NCBI RefSeq assembly: GCF_002846555.1
Contig: NZ_PJMS01000001.1
Span: 5,549,501-5,613,500 of the forward strand
Origin: Aquimarina sp. MAR_2010_214
Lineage (GTDB): Bacteria > Bacteroidota > Bacteroidia > Flavobacteriales > Flavobacteriaceae
Direction of reading: 5' to 3'
DNA: 64,000 bases
Numbering within the stretch: the first letter of the stretch is position 1; the number at the start of each line of letters is the position of its first letter. Shown here piece after piece: positions 23,733-32,848 of the stretch. Below the pieces are notes generated by a model. It was not told the DNA's origin. It made no database searches and worked only from the letters and a program-made list of their open reading frames with translations. A program made the position numbers and the translations under genes.

Positions 23733-25160
23733 ATGAAAATACTCTTAACAGGTGCCACAGGCTACATCGGAAAACGAATTCTCCCTTTATTAGTAAATAA
23801 AGGGCATCATGTGGTATGTTGCGTTAGGGATACCTCTAGATTTCATCCTCCTCAATCTTTGAGCGCAAGTATTTCAGTAATAGAAATTGATTTATTGAAG
23901 GCTTCCTCTCTTTCAAAAATCCCAAACGATATTGATGTAGCGTACTATTTAGTGCATTCTATGTCGACATCTGACGATTATAAATCATTAGAGCAAAAAT
24001 CTGCTATCAATTTTCGGAATACATTATCTAATACAACTGTAAAACAAGTAATATATTTAAGTGGTATAGTTAATGAATCTAACCTATCTAAACATCTGCT
24101 ATCAAGAAAAACGGTTGAAGATGAGCTAGGGAAAGGGAACTACAACCTAACTTGTTTTAGAGCAGGAATCATTGTTGGATCGGGCAGCGCATCCTTCGAG
24201 ATCATGCGCGACTTGGTAGAAAAACTTCCTATTATGATTACGCCAAAATGGCTTCTTACCAAATGTCAGCCGATAGGAATAGCAGATGTGCAACGTTTTT
24301 TAACAGAATGTATCCTTAAAGAGGAAACGTACAACAGGAATTTTGATATTGGCTGTGATGATATTCTATCGTATAAAGAAATGCTGCTTGACTTTGCTAA
24401 AGTTAGAAATTTAAAAAGGAGAATCTGGACTGTACCTGTAATGACCCCCAGACTCTCTTCTTATTGGCTATATTTTGTAACCTCTACTTCTTACAAGCTG
24501 GCTAGATCCCTGGTCGATAGTATGAAGGTTGAAGTTGTATGTAGAAATCATGAAATCAATACCCTACTAAAGATCCAACCCATATCCTACAAGGAAGCTT
24601 TATTAAGAGCATTTAATAATATTAAAAATAATGAGATTGCTTCTAGCTGGAAAGATTCTTATTCTAGTAGTGAGATTACTAGTAATATATCAGAATTTAT
24701 AGCTGTTCCAGAATTTGGATGTTTTAAAGATGTACGTATTCGGCAAACTGAAAACCACACATCATCAATAGAGAAAATCTGGAGTATTGGGGGTGAGAAC
24801 GGATGGTATTATGGAAATTGGTTATGGAGAATACGTGGCTTTTTTGATAAATTATTTGGTGGAGTTGGATTGAGAAGAGGCCGCACAAACCAATCCACTA
24901 TATCTGCTGGAGACTCACTGGATTTCTGGCGGGTGCTTTATGCAAATAAACAAGAAGGACGGTTATTGCTTCTTGCTGAAATGAAACTACCAGGAGAAGC
25001 ATGGCTTGAATTTAAAATAGTGGATAAGGATGTAATCCAAACTGCTACATTTAGACCCTTAGGTTTGGCAGGCAGACTATACTGGTATGCTGTATACCCG
25101 TTTCATGGGTTTATCTTTAAAGGGTTAATCAACAAAATAAGTACACATAACAAAACCTAA
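23733..25160 (+). CDS. NAD(P)-binding SDR-like protein with C-terminal DUF2867
   Basis: The 475-residue protein opens with a Rossmann NAD(P)-binding motif (LLTGATGYIGKRILPLL) and an atypical SDR domain (VAYYLVHSMS, VKQVIYLSGIV) to about residue 300. A DUF2867 domain follows (GGVGLRRGR, SLDFWRVLYANKQEGRLLLL, ATFRPLGLAGRLYWYAVYPFH). This two-domain form is common in Bacteroidota and has no settled reaction. Related proteins bind NADPH and are linked to lipid or pigment metabolism. It is cytoplasmic and monocistronic. Confidence 0.85.
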   Translation: MKILLTGATGYIGKRILPLLVNKGHHVVCCVRDTSRFHPPQSLSASISVIEIDLLKASSLSKIPNDIDVAYYLVHSMSTSDDYKSLEQKSAINFRNTLSNTTVKQVIYLSGIVNESNLSKHLLSRKTVEDELGKGNYNLTCFRAGIIVGSGSASFEIMRDLVEKLPIMITPKWLLTKCQPIGIADVQRFLTECILKEETYNRNFDIGCDDILSYKEMLLDFAKVRNLKRRIWTVPVMTPRLSSYWLYFVTSTSYKLARSLVDSMKVEVVCRNHEINTLLKIQPISYKEALLRAFNNIKNNEIASSWKDSYSSSEITSNISEFIAVPEFGCFKDVRIRQTENHTSSIEKIWSIGGENGWYYGNWLWRIRGFFDKLFGGVGLRRGRTNQSTISAGDSLDFWRVLYANKQEGRLLLLAEMKLPGEAWLEFKIVDKDVIQTATFRPLGLAGRLYWYAVYPFHGFIFKGLINKISTHNKT

Positions 25161-25348
25161 TAATTCTGGTAAGAGTACTAAAAACCTTACACTTCATTCC
25201 TCCTCTTTTACAAAAAACTTCTCCCCTCATCATATGGTTTACTCGCTAGTGGTCATATTCATGTCTCTTCCTGATAGCGTAATCGTAACAGAAAGATTCG
25301 AGGCATAAAATATTTACTATTTTAGTTACCCATATAAAAGAAAAACTA

Positions 25349-25795
25349 ATGAGAATTAAACTTTTAACCATAAGTCTAATTTTATGTACTGTATTTGCTT
25401 ACGGACAAAATGGAAATAATAAGCAGACTAACAAATCTAAAATGAATATAAAAGAGAACGCAGAAATCAAAAAAAACTCAGAAATCCTAAAAATGGGAAT
25501 GATTGAATATATTCAATATGGAGAAACGGAATACACAAAATCTGATGTAGAAAAATGTATGACGCTAATTGATAATTTTCTTGTTGAAATATCGAATTCT
25601 GACTCCAAAGAAAACGGAATGAAAATTGTGAAAAAAGTTGTTCTTGAACTAAATGATTTAAATAAAAAGTGCGAATACGAATTAATTGAAACTGACCAAA
25701 GAGAATTTATCGCTGAGATTATTATTATAGCCGGACATTTAAAAGGTTACAATGATAGAAATGAAGATATAACAGAGGATTGGCGAGAATGGTAA
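25349..25795 (+). CDS. Secreted protein of unknown function
   Basis: The 148-residue product has a signal peptide (LLTISLILCTVFAYGQ) and a lysine/glutamate-rich helical mature part (MIEYIQYGETEYTKSDVEKC). I do not recognise a family. It is a single gene preceded by the third partial copy of the CCATGTGG dispersed repeat near 25210-25250. Confidence 0.6.
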   Translation: MRIKLLTISLILCTVFAYGQNGNNKQTNKSKMNIKENAEIKKNSEILKMGMIEYIQYGETEYTKSDVEKCMTLIDNFLVEISNSDSKENGMKIVKKVVLELNDLNKKCEYELIETDQREFIAEIIIIAGHLKGYNDRNEDITEDWREW

Positions 25796-26100
25796 TCATG
25801 AAAGTATGTTTGTTTGATACAGGCCATGATGCGGCGTTGTAGATAATGCAATTATACAGTGATATAAAAGCCAATTTATTACTACAGGATATTTGTCTTT
25901 TTTCAGCATTAAAGAAAGTGTTATTCAACCAACCCCATTAAGTGAGCGTTGCAAATGGCAATTGAATAAAAATTAAACAGAGGAGGTTTTCAAAAAAATA
26001 AATATAAAAACTCCCAACAAACATGAAAAACAAATGACAGGAGATGCTTCATAAAGCTCTGTATTTGTATCGCTTTACAATCAATAGAACTTCTTAAAAA
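25796..26100. other. Noncoding stretch, no gene seen
   Basis: Short open segments such as LYSDIKANLLLQDICLF occur but are broken by stops and lack starts. They may be remains of a lost gene. I see no repeat or strong hairpin. Confidence 0.35.
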
Positions 26101-26346
26101 ATGACTGAAAAAGAATTAAAAAAAATAGAAAACCGATGTAATAGAGCTACAAAAGGACCTTGGAAATCAATGATTGAAGGAAGAGATCATACAAGTGGAG
26201 ATAGCTTTATCATGACAGATGGAGAAGATATTTATATTTCTAATCCACTTTTTGATAATAATCAAGATTTTATAGCAAATGCAAAACAAGACATTCCAAA
26301 ATTAATACAGGAAATTAGAAGACTGAAAAAGAAAACCAACAATTAA
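26101..26346 (+). CDS. Small conserved protein of unknown function
   Basis: The 81-residue product is soluble and charged, with CNRATKGPWKSMIEGRDHTSG, a FIMTDGEDIYIS strand region and a C-terminal helix (FIANAKQDIPKLIQEIRRL). I recall similar short proteins annotated as hypothetical in many bacteria. No role is assigned. It converges on the response regulator gene at 26370. Confidence 0.6.
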   Translation: MTEKELKKIENRCNRATKGPWKSMIEGRDHTSGDSFIMTDGEDIYISNPLFDNNQDFIANAKQDIPKLIQEIRRLKKKTNN

Positions 26347-26369
26347 TCAAACTTAGAATATCATTAGGA

Positions 26370-27107
26370 TTATTCCCGAATAAATTTTTCTTTAAAATAA
26401 TGAGAATAACTACTGCCTAGTGGTAAGGTAATATCATTTATTTGTATCCTATTTCCATCAATTTTGCTAACGTGTTTTAGGTTTACCAAGTAGCTTTTAT
26501 GGATTCGACAAAATTCAAACACGGATAATTCTTTATCAATTTTAGAGATCGTATTTCTAATAATTTTCATTTCTCCATCGATAAGGAATAGTTTTAAATA
26601 GTTCCCATAAGATTGTATATATAGTAAAGATTCATACGTTATCTTATGAATAGTTTTTCCTTCTTTTATACAAAAACAGGTAGCATTAGTACTAGAAATA
26701 TTAGTTTCAAAACTTTGAGAGGTTTCATTTTTCTCAAGCATAATAACTTTTTTCACCCGCTCTAAAGCTTTGACAAAGCGTACAAATTTTATAGGTTTCA
26801 ATAAATAATCTACCACTAAGTCGTAGTTGTAAGTTTCGATAGCAGAATCAGAATACGCAGTAACCATAATCACTTTTATATCTTCTTTTTGAATAGTATC
26901 TAACAATTCAATTCCAGAGATTTCTGGCATTTGTATATCCAAAAGAATAATATCTACCGGTTGCTTATTGATTTCATTAAGTGCTTCTATACCATTGTAG
27001 CAGTTTCCAATTATTTTCACATAATCTAGTTTGTCACAATAGCTTTCCAATAAATTATGTGCATAAGGTTCATCGTCAACAATCAGTATGTTATAGGTAG
27101 TATTCAT
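26370..27107 (-). CDS. LytTR-family response regulator
   Basis: The 245-residue protein has a receiver domain (ILIVDDEPYAHNLL; phosphoacceptor Asp57 in IILLDIQMPEISG; KPIKFVRF with the conserved Lys-Pro) and a C-terminal LytTR DNA-binding domain (IHKITYESLLYIQSYGNYLK, FCRIHKSYLVNLKHV). Its start overlaps the stop of the kinase gene at 27104 by four bases, so they form a two-component pair. Its likely targets are nearby: the S41 peptidase gene at 28276 is divergent, with a GTGGTTCATCCCAC palindrome in the shared intergenic region (inference). Confidence 0.93.
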   Translation of the reverse strand: MNTTYNILIVDDEPYAHNLLESYCDKLDYVKIIGNCYNGIEALNEINKQPVDIILLDIQMPEISGIELLDTIQKEDIKVIMVTAYSDSAIETYNYDLVVDYLLKPIKFVRFVKALERVKKVIMLEKNETSQSFETNISSTNATCFCIKEGKTIHKITYESLLYIQSYGNYLKLFLIDGEMKIIRNTISKIDKELSVFEFCRIHKSYLVNLKHVSKIDGNRIQINDITLPLGSSYSHYFKEKFIRE

Positions 27108-28093
27108 AAGTTAATATTTAGATGAACAAGGTATGTTTCGTCCTTTTCTTCAATCACTAGTTGATGTCTATCTGGATAAATAAGTTGCAAACGCTTTATG
27201 GTATTTTTTTGTCCAATGTTATTTTTGGAAACTTTTTGATTTTTAAACAAACTGTTTTCTATAATTAATTCTAGTCCAGATTGGTTATAAGACAATTTAA
27301 TATGTATAAAACTAGGAAGTGAAGTATGCGTCCCATGTTTAAATGCATTTTCGACAAAAGGTAAAAGAAGCAATGGCGCTATAGAAGTTTCAATATCGGT
27401 TTTAGATCGCTCAAATTTTACAGAACAATTATTCCGTAATCTCATCTTTTCTAATTCTATAAAAGCTTCTATCAACTGAATTTCTTTACGAACCGGAATT
27501 TTATGAACAGCTGAGAATTCTAAATGATATCTAAGTAATTCAGCTAAGTTGATAAGCATTTCAGTACTTTTCTCTGAATTCACCTGGTTAACACCGCATA
27601 TATTATTGATAGTATTAAAAAGAAAATGTGGGTTGAGTTGAGCTTTCAATAAATGAATTTCCATTTTCAACTTTTCTACTTGAAGTTTTTGGAGTTCTAA
27701 TTGGCTAATAATACCTTTCTTTGCTATTCGAGACACCACTACTATAAAGGCCATTATAAACATATTCTGCACCCATTGTCTCGTGTCTAACTTAACTTCA
27801 TCGTACAAATAAGCACTAAAATAAGCAGCAAAATACCCCATAGCTACAGTAATCATAATAGCTACAATACCAAAACTGACATATTGTTTTTTAGAAAAAA
27901 AATAGTCTTTAAAATAGAATAGTAGATAAGTAAGAATCATGGAAGGAACAATAATTGTAACAGTATCAATGATCTTGTCCATTATATCTGTACTTTCTGA
28001 AGCCAGAAAAACAAAAATTATCAATACAGATAACAACCAAATTAAACTATGATAATACCAACGTTTTTTTAGTATTTTTTCTACTATTTTCAT
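27104..28093 (-). CDS. LytS-type sensor histidine kinase
   Basis: The 329-residue protein has four membrane helices in the first ~140 residues, a short coiled linker (QLELQKLQVEKLKMEIHLL) and the His_kinase domain with LNPHFLFNTINNICGV, whose His is the phosphorylation site, followed by an ATP-binding domain (PFVENAFKHGT). It signals to the LytTR regulator encoded directly downstream with a four-base overlap. The stimulus is unknown, since no extracellular sensor domain is present. Confidence 0.93.
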   Translation of the reverse strand: MKIVEKILKKRWYYHSLIWLLSVLIIFVFLASESTDIMDKIIDTVTIIVPSMILTYLLFYFKDYFFSKKQYVSFGIVAIMITVAMGYFAAYFSAYLYDEVKLDTRQWVQNMFIMAFIVVVSRIAKKGIISQLELQKLQVEKLKMEIHLLKAQLNPHFLFNTINNICGVNQVNSEKSTEMLINLAELLRYHLEFSAVHKIPVRKEIQLIEAFIELEKMRLRNNCSVKFERSKTDIETSIAPLLLLPFVENAFKHGTHTSLPSFIHIKLSYNQSGLELIIENSLFKNQKVSKNNIGQKNTIKRLQLIYPDRHQLVIEEKDETYLVHLNINL

Positions 28094-28275
28094 CCAAATG
28101 TAAAGATAAGGATTCCCTTAATCACACTCTATTTTTTGTGACCAACGTGGTTCATCCCACTTTTAGCAAATGATATCATTTATTGGTTCAAGCCTATCAC
28201 AAATATTTTAATCTATCTTTTTTTGCATCTAATTTTGAGGTATGATAATATGTTTATCAATCAAAAATTAAAGAT

Positions 28276-29493
28276 ATGTTACGTAAAAGAAATTATCTAG
28301 TCCTCATTTTGAATTTGTTAGTTAGCTTTATAGTATTAGGACAGACACAATTTAAACAACTATCAAAAGCTGAAAAAGTAGCTGATTTTAATTATTTGTA
28401 TCAGGAACTGGAACAGTCATATCCATATTTCGGGATAAATAAAAGAGCACACAATACCGATTGGCTTTCAAATAAAAGGGATTATCTTAAAAAGATAAAG
28501 AAAACTAAGAACGACAAAGAGTTTTTTAAGGTTTTTAGCGGAATTATGAATGATTTAAATAATGGTCATACAGACGCCTACCCAACTTTAATTTACAATT
28601 ACTTTTATAAAGGCGCTAAACAAGCAGTAGCACATGACTCTATTTTTAAAAATTATGTAAGGGAATTGGAAAAAACAGATTCTATTCGTTCTAAATATTG
28701 GAAAGAAATTAATCTCGAACTTTTTTTCCCAGAGCGTAAAAATAAAGAGACAAACATCAATGAAACCAAAACAGAAATTTCTGAAAATGTTGAAGTCAAT
28801 TTTATCGACTCATTATCAACGGCAATCATTCATATAAAATCATTTGGATATGAATATGTAGAGAAAGACGCTGATACACTAAAATATCTTTTTGACAAAG
28901 CCCACAACTATAAAAACTTAATCATAGATATACAAGGAAATGATGGTGGTAGCGACGAATACTGGATGCAAAATATGATTCCTCATCTAATTAACGATAC
29001 CATTAGTGCGCCTGTATTTTATGGGTTTAAAAATTCTGATATGCTCAAAAAATTTAAACCATTCTATTTTAAAAATACTATTGCTTATCAAGAAATAGGG
29101 TTACCCAATATGCCTAAAGAATTAAAAGATGGCAGTTATTTATTTAGAAAAGATGACATGGTAATACCCCCTTCAAACAAGAAAAAATATACGGGAAATG
29201 TTTATCTTTTAGTAGACCATGAAGTATTTTCTAGTTCGGAAGCATTAGCTTATTTTTGTAAAGCAACAAATTTTGCAACGGTTGTAGGAGAAAAAACAAG
29301 TGGTGATGGTGTAGGTACAGATCCTTTATTATTAACACTTCCAAATAGTGGCATCGTTATTAGATTTACTGGAGAAATGGGATTAAACCCCGATGGTAGT
29401 GCAAATGATGAAACAAAAACAGTCCCGGATTTAATTATAAAAGCATCTAATAAGAAAGAAAGACGTAAAAAACTTATTAATCACATTAAATAG
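28276..29493 (+). CDS. Secreted S41-family peptidase
   Basis: The 405-residue protein has a signal peptide (LNLLVSFIVLGQ), an N-terminal helical cap (FNYLYQELEQSYPYFGIN; KKTKNDKEFFKVFSGIMNDLNNGHT) and an S41 (tail-specific protease-like) catalytic domain. The domain contains IIDIQGNDGGSDEYW and the active-site region DHEVFSSSEALAYFC, followed by GEKTSGDGVGTDP. No PDZ domain is obvious. It probably works in the periplasm. It lies upstream of a DJ-1-like gene by four bases and is divergent from the LytTR/LytS pair. Confidence 0.88.
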   Translation: MLRKRNYLVLILNLLVSFIVLGQTQFKQLSKAEKVADFNYLYQELEQSYPYFGINKRAHNTDWLSNKRDYLKKIKKTKNDKEFFKVFSGIMNDLNNGHTDAYPTLIYNYFYKGAKQAVAHDSIFKNYVRELEKTDSIRSKYWKEINLELFFPERKNKETNINETKTEISENVEVNFIDSLSTAIIHIKSFGYEYVEKDADTLKYLFDKAHNYKNLIIDIQGNDGGSDEYWMQNMIPHLINDTISAPVFYGFKNSDMLKKFKPFYFKNTIAYQEIGLPNMPKELKDGSYLFRKDDMVIPPSNKKKYTGNVYLLVDHEVFSSSEALAYFCKATNFATVVGEKTSGDGVGTDPLLLTLPNSGIVIRFTGEMGLNPDGSANDETKTVPDLIIKASNKKERRKKLINHIK

Positions 29494-29497
29494 AAAC

Positions 29498-30259
29498 ATG
29501 AATAAACTTTTTGCATTATTAGTAATAGTATTTTTAGTTATTTCCTGTAATAAGAAAAGTAAAAAAACCAAAATCCTTTTTGTAACTTCCAATATTAATG
29601 AAATGAAAAGTGAGCCAAACGGAACTTATCTAATTGAATTAGCTGTTCCGTTTAATCAATTTTTTAAAAAGGGTTTTGAAATGGATATTGTATCTCCAAA
29701 AGGTGGAGAAATCCCAATCTATCATAGTGGAGATACTACGATTGTAGTAAAATCTATTATCCAAAATGAAGTATTTAAAAACAAAACGGAGAATAGTTTA
29801 AAACCATCAGAAATCAATCCAGAAGAATATTTGGCTGTAGTCATTCCTGGTGGATATGGACAATTTTGGGATACACATACGAATAAAGATATTCTTCAGG
29901 TTATATCAGAAATATATGATTCTGGAGGTATTATCGGAACAATTGGTCACGGAACTGCAACTCTAATAAATGTAAAATTGAAATCAGAAGAATACCTGGT
30001 AAAGGATAAAACAATGACAAGTTTCCCTACTTGGAATGAAAAAAACATAATGAAACAATCCGACTTTGGGAAATTGTTACCTTATGATATGGAAACAGAA
30101 TTACAAAAAAGAGGCGCTAATTTGAAAGTATATAATCATGAAAAGAAAATAAATTACGAAGTAGTAGATTCTAAAAACAGGCTAATAACCGCATCTTTTT
30201 CAAATAGCGGAGAGTTTGTGGCAGATGAAGTACTAAAATTGATTAACAAAAGAGAATAA
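29498..30259 (+). CDS. DJ-1/PfpI-like lipoprotein lacking the nucleophile cysteine
   Basis: The 253-residue product has a lipoprotein signal (LLVIVFLVISC) and a DJ-1/PfpI (class I glutamine amidotransferase-like) domain: KILFVTSNINE, VVIPGGYGQFWD with the conserved acidic and glycine residues, and SGGIIGTIGHGTATL. In active members the last motif is A-x-C-H-G, but here the cysteine position is Gly150 (IGHG), so glyoxalase or deglycase activity is unlikely. It follows the S41 peptidase gene by four bases and is probably co-expressed. Confidence 0.85.
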   Translation: MNKLFALLVIVFLVISCNKKSKKTKILFVTSNINEMKSEPNGTYLIELAVPFNQFFKKGFEMDIVSPKGGEIPIYHSGDTTIVVKSIIQNEVFKNKTENSLKPSEINPEEYLAVVIPGGYGQFWDTHTNKDILQVISEIYDSGGIIGTIGHGTATLINVKLKSEEYLVKDKTMTSFPTWNEKNIMKQSDFGKLLPYDMETELQKRGANLKVYNHEKKINYEVVDSKNRLITASFSNSGEFVADEVLKLINKRE

Positions 30260-30345
30260 AAAGACAACTCTGTGTTTATTCAAAAATGCAGCTTTCTAAA
30301 TGTTATATTTTTATACAAACCCGTTTACAAATACCATTCTAAGCC

Positions 30346-30813
30346 ATGAAACTATCTGATTTAATTGACAAAAAAATCTCAAAAATTCGATTTAGCTATA
30401 AATTCGAAAATGAACAGGGTATTCAAGAATTTCAATCCCAAATTAGATTGTCAAATGGCCAAATTGTATTGTTACCTAAACATTTGGATGACAATTATGA
30501 TTTAATTGAACATTATTCAAACCATAGAAGCACACCATTTGAGAAAGCTCAAAGATGCGGATTAACATCGAGATTAATGTTCAGAAATAAACAGATAATA
30601 GACATACATTTTAAGTTTTTGGATAATAAGTATTTAATGAATTCGTGCGCAATACTTGAACTAGATAACGGAAAGTTCGTAACCGAAAGCAATTATGGTT
30701 CAAAAGACCTAACGAATATAGATTTAAAAATTATGAACAAAGCTCAATTCCAGGAGCTTGCCGATGATGAAATCCAAATACGATCGCTTCGAAAAGATAT
30801 TTTGAATCGTTAA
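30346..30813 (+). CDS. Protein of unknown function
   Basis: The 155-residue product is soluble with alternating beta segments (KISKIRFSYKFENEQG, IRLSNGQIVLLP) and no signal peptide. I do not recognise a family. It sits 41 bases before the possible TNT-like gene at 30855 on the same strand and may be its partner. An immunity role can be imagined but is unsupported. Confidence 0.55.
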   Translation: MKLSDLIDKKISKIRFSYKFENEQGIQEFQSQIRLSNGQIVLLPKHLDDNYDLIEHYSNHRSTPFEKAQRCGLTSRLMFRNKQIIDIHFKFLDNKYLMNSCAILELDNGKFVTESNYGSKDLTNIDLKIMNKAQFQELADDEIQIRSLRKDILNR

Positions 30814-30854
30814 CAATAAACGTATGCTAACAACATCTATAATTAAAATAAAAA

Positions 30855-31451
30855 ATGTTTAAAAAATTCTTTGGGAAAAAAATTGAAAGCACAAAAGAGG
30901 ATAAACTAAACAGTCCTAAAATTGATTGGCACATTAACGAATCAATATTGACCTTTAATAATGGAGATGCTTATATGCATTACTACAATAAAGAAGCTGT
31001 AAAAAACACTCAAGACCCAGCCTGGCAAAATCAAGGAATATACTTTTGGAATAACGATGAAATATTTGAGAAAAAGTCTTTACCAGATGAATTTTTAGAA
31101 TTTGAAAAGAAAATTTTCTTAATAAACGAAATTCCTGAATATATTACCATTGCTGGCGGTAAAGCAATGCCTTGGTTTGGAAAACCTGGAGGAGGGGATA
31201 AATACTTCTTTCGATATGAGAACAATCCAATTAGCATAGAGGAAGCCGAAAAATTAAAGATTCTTATTTATTTTGAATATGTTGAGATAACAGAAAATAA
31301 TACTTCAATATTAAATGATAGAGATAATTATATATTTCAGCTTGATAAATCAGTAAATTTCAAAGAAAAAGAGTTTTACTACGAAAAATTAAAAGTCTCC
31401 TTATCAGAACTATACCACAAAGAGTTATTGAAAGTATTGAAAATAAAATAA
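30855..31451 (+). CDS. Protein with possible TNT (NAD glycohydrolase toxin)-like motif
   Basis: The 198-residue product has no signal peptide. Its middle carries EYITIAGGKAMPWFGKPGGG, very like the closing motif of TNT-type NAD glycohydrolase domains (PWFGQPGGGxQ). The glutamine that normally follows the glycines is replaced by lysine (GGGDKYFF), so it may be inactive or a chance likeness. The C-terminal ~70 residues are acidic and helical. Similar unattached small proteins are sometimes labelled TNT-related. A non-toxin role is possible. Confidence 0.5.
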   Translation: MFKKFFGKKIESTKEDKLNSPKIDWHINESILTFNNGDAYMHYYNKEAVKNTQDPAWQNQGIYFWNNDEIFEKKSLPDEFLEFEKKIFLINEIPEYITIAGGKAMPWFGKPGGGDKYFFRYENNPISIEEAEKLKILIYFEYVEITENNTSILNDRDNYIFQLDKSVNFKEKEFYYEKLKVSLSELYHKELLKVLKIK

Positions 31452-31654
31452 CGACACCCAATACCGTTGTATAAAACACTTAGTTAAATAAAATTAGCTA
31501 AGTTCAAGTCCAAAAGTTCAATTCTCTGAATCCCCGTACTAATCATCATCGAGATGTTATAGTACTATATATCTATCCAAGAAAATAGATTCAGGCAACT
31601 ATCTCAACAAAATTTGCGTCTATATTAATAGAGCCATTTAGCCTGATAAAAACA

Positions 31655-32566
31655 ATGAATTTAAAAAAATCAATGAAATATTTATTCAAAGTATTATTAA
31701 TTCTTCTTATAATTTCATGTAGTTCAAAAAATAAAGATAAAACCAAGCAACATCATATGACCGATCTTCAGAAAGCGCTCGCTGTATATCCGTCAATTGA
31801 TAGTATTCCAAAACATCAGGTTTTAACCTTAGGAGTGTTTCATTTTGACAGATCAAGAGATGGTAGCGATGTGGTTGCCAATGAGCATATTGATATCTCA
31901 ACAGATAGTAATCAAAAGGAGTTAGATAGCCTGATCAATTTATTAGAGCAATTTAACCCCGGAAAAATAGCTGTAGAATGGCGTACATCTAATCAAGAAT
32001 GGATGGATTCACTGTATACCGAATATCAAAAAGGAAATTATAAACTAGGAAAACATGAAACGTTCCAACTAGGTTTTAAATTAGCCAATGCCCTTGGTCA
32101 TAGTAGCGTGTATTGTATAGATAACAACCCTCCATTCCCTGAATATATAAACGCTATTGATGACTGGGGAGTATATGCAGATAGCCTTGGACACCTAGAA
32201 TTATGGAAAACCTATGATAAAGAAAATAAAAGATACAATACATTTATGGACACCATACAGAGGCATCTCAATGTATACGATTATATAAAATTGATCAACT
32301 CGAAACAGCATTCAAAAAGGTCTAAACAACTTTGGACAACTGGACTTGTAAATGTTGATCATGGAGGTAATTACTTAGGAGCAGACGCTGTTGGCAGATG
32401 GTACAGAAGAAACGTACGATTATTCGCTAATTCAAAAAACTTAGTATCAAAAGATGAAAATTTACTCATCATCTATGGAGGGGCTCATAAGTGGATTCTG
32501 GATGAATTATTTGAATCAGCACCTGATTTTCAAGTAATAACATTTAATGATTTGACAAAGCGCTAA
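31655..32566 (+). CDS. DUF5694 lipoprotein
   Basis: The 303-residue lipoprotein (signal LLIISC) carries the DUF5694 pattern: VLTLGVFHFDRSRDGSDVV, KIAVEWRTSNQEWMD, GFKLANALG, WYRRNVRLFANS, and a late IIYGGAHKWILDELF. The family belongs to the ChaN/TraB/EreA-like fold with a His near the N-terminal strand. Its activity is unknown. A paralogue lies at 39355. ATG 31673 is an alternative start that gives a more standard lipoprotein signal. Confidence 0.8.
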   Translation: MNLKKSMKYLFKVLLILLIISCSSKNKDKTKQHHMTDLQKALAVYPSIDSIPKHQVLTLGVFHFDRSRDGSDVVANEHIDISTDSNQKELDSLINLLEQFNPGKIAVEWRTSNQEWMDSLYTEYQKGNYKLGKHETFQLGFKLANALGHSSVYCIDNNPPFPEYINAIDDWGVYADSLGHLELWKTYDKENKRYNTFMDTIQRHLNVYDYIKLINSKQHSKRSKQLWTTGLVNVDHGGNYLGADAVGRWYRRNVRLFANSKNLVSKDENLLIIYGGAHKWILDELFESAPDFQVITFNDLTKR

Positions 32567-32848
32567 CATTTATGTGACGAGTTACTAGGTTTGATTCCTA
32601 AAATAGCATTAAACTGTTTGACTTCGCGTTTATGAAATTGAAAGAATTTACGTAGAAAAAAAACGAATCTATGATTGGGTTGTTTCATGTATATATAATT
32701 TTGGATATACCTTATTAGTAGTGCTACATATCAAAATATCACACTTTTTAGAAGAAATTTTTGAAATGCATACATGTATGGATTAAGTTTTTAAAATAAA
32801 TACAAGCAAGCATATATACTGGTACATATATTGTGGTTATTTTTTAAT

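Noticed and set aside
25796..26100. Remnant of a regulator gene
   Set aside because: A few residues looked suggestive, but no continuous frame or recognisable motif supports it.
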